A DNA stretch of 64,000 bases, taken from contig ONIY01000001.1 of the NCBI GenBank assembly GCA_900318065.1, positions 1-64,000 on the forward strand. Direction: 5' to 3'. Shown piece after piece: positions 63,718-64,000 of this stretch (its first letter is position 1; every line of letters begins with the position of its first letter). Origin of the DNA: an uncultured Prevotellaceae bacterium (lineage in GTDB: Bacteria; Bacteroidota; Bacteroidia; Bacteroidales; Muribaculaceae). The position numbers were made by a program, and so were the translations under genes. The notes beneath the pieces are model-generated. The model was not told where the DNA came from and did not search any database. It saw only the letters and a program-made list of their open reading frames with translations.

Positions 63718-64000
63718 TGATAAATGATAAACTGATGACTCGTGCGGCCAACAACATTCGCATCCTGGCCGCTGCAATGGTTGAAAACGCCAAGTCGGGA
63801 CACCCGGGCGGAGCAATGGGTGGCGCCGACTTTGCCAACGTGCTCTACAGCTCCTTCCTTGTTCATGACCCCGACGACCCACGCTGGTTCTCGCGCGACC
63901 GCTTCTTCCTCGACCCGGGCCACATGTCGCCCATGCTCTATGCCACCCTGTTCATGACCGGCAAGTACAGCATCGACGACCTCAAGGCCTTCCGCTCGTG
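63718..64000 (+). CDS. tkt: Transketolase, N-terminal part (runs off the window)
   Basis: The first 94 residues of transketolase, which moves two-carbon units between sugar phosphates in the pentose phosphate pathway. RILAAAMVENAKSGHPGGAMGG and RDRFFLDPGHMSPMLYATLF are the thiamine-diphosphate and substrate-binding blocks of the family. The HPGGAMGG spelling is typical for Bacteroidales. The ATG at 63718 fits the family N-terminus. A TAACTTCG sequence about 28 bp upstream may be its weak -7 box. Confidence 0.9.

Overview
The window looks like a chromosome segment of a gut Bacteroidales bacterium. The evidence is promoters of the Bacteroidetes type (TAnnTTTG), genes without Shine-Dalgarno sites, and families typical of the order: DUF4252, DUF3127, DUF4494, a UpxY antiterminator, an EF-G2-like factor, PorT-like barrels, a dockerin-tailed leucine-rich protein and fused RibBA. 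Codon style and the dockerin-like tails suggest Muribaculaceae or Prevotellaceae, but I cannot fix the family. No rRNA, tRNA, CRISPR array or intact transposase was seen.

Layout. 1-10.1 kb: MBL-fold hydrolase (partial), rsmG, an RsiV-like lipoprotein, DUF4252, an M3 peptidase, an EEP-family protein with two rhomboids, HU and a TPR protein. 10.3-13 kb: ppdK. 13.3-15.2 kb: a two-gene RloA/RloB (AbiL-type) putative phage-defence operon, AT-rich and followed by structured non-coding DNA. 15.7-24 kb: rsgA, nucleoside phosphorylase, LRR-dockerin protein, UpxY antiterminator with GDP-fucose synthesis genes, a PNPOx-like protein and YraN. 24-32 kb: EF-G2, a lipoprotein, a sodium:solute symporter and ClpB. 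32-36 kb: a HigBA-type toxin-antitoxin pair and four tandem outer-membrane barrel paralogues. 36-49.7 kb: DUF3127, RsfS, FtsH, PepD, OmpH-like, HflX, OmpA, RibBA, LptF/G-like and CpsB-like PHP phosphatase. 49.9-54.7 kb: a Dcu transporter with porin, a possible papain-fold protein and an acyl-ACP thioesterase. 54.8-55.7 kb: a DUF3791-DUF3990-DUF3791 operon. 55.9-60.2 kb: a five-gene flavodoxin/redox operon with an AraC regulator. 60.3-64 kb: YigZ, DUF4494, YggS, an FHS transporter and the start of transketolase.

Most genes are housekeeping. The accessory parts are the RloAB operon, the HigBA pair, the DUF3990 operon, the barrel array and the redox operon. The DUF3990 operon is the best candidate for an uncharacterised system: a predicted ADP-ribosyltransferase-fold protein between two small DUF3791 proteins, with 4-bp overlaps at both junctions.

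The most unusual feature of the DNA itself is intergenic. At least eight gaps carry tandem 7-nt units. The unit sequence differs between loci (TACTCTR/CACTCTC, GTGGAAN, GTTTATN, GTGAGAG/GGAAGAG, TTTTAAG, CATTATG), but the 7-nt period is kept. Two gaps share a nearly identical composite element, 16 kb apart, placed directly after a stop codon and before the next gene of the same operon. There is also a 141-bp MITE-like element with a 6-bp target duplication and a REP-like palindrome pair.
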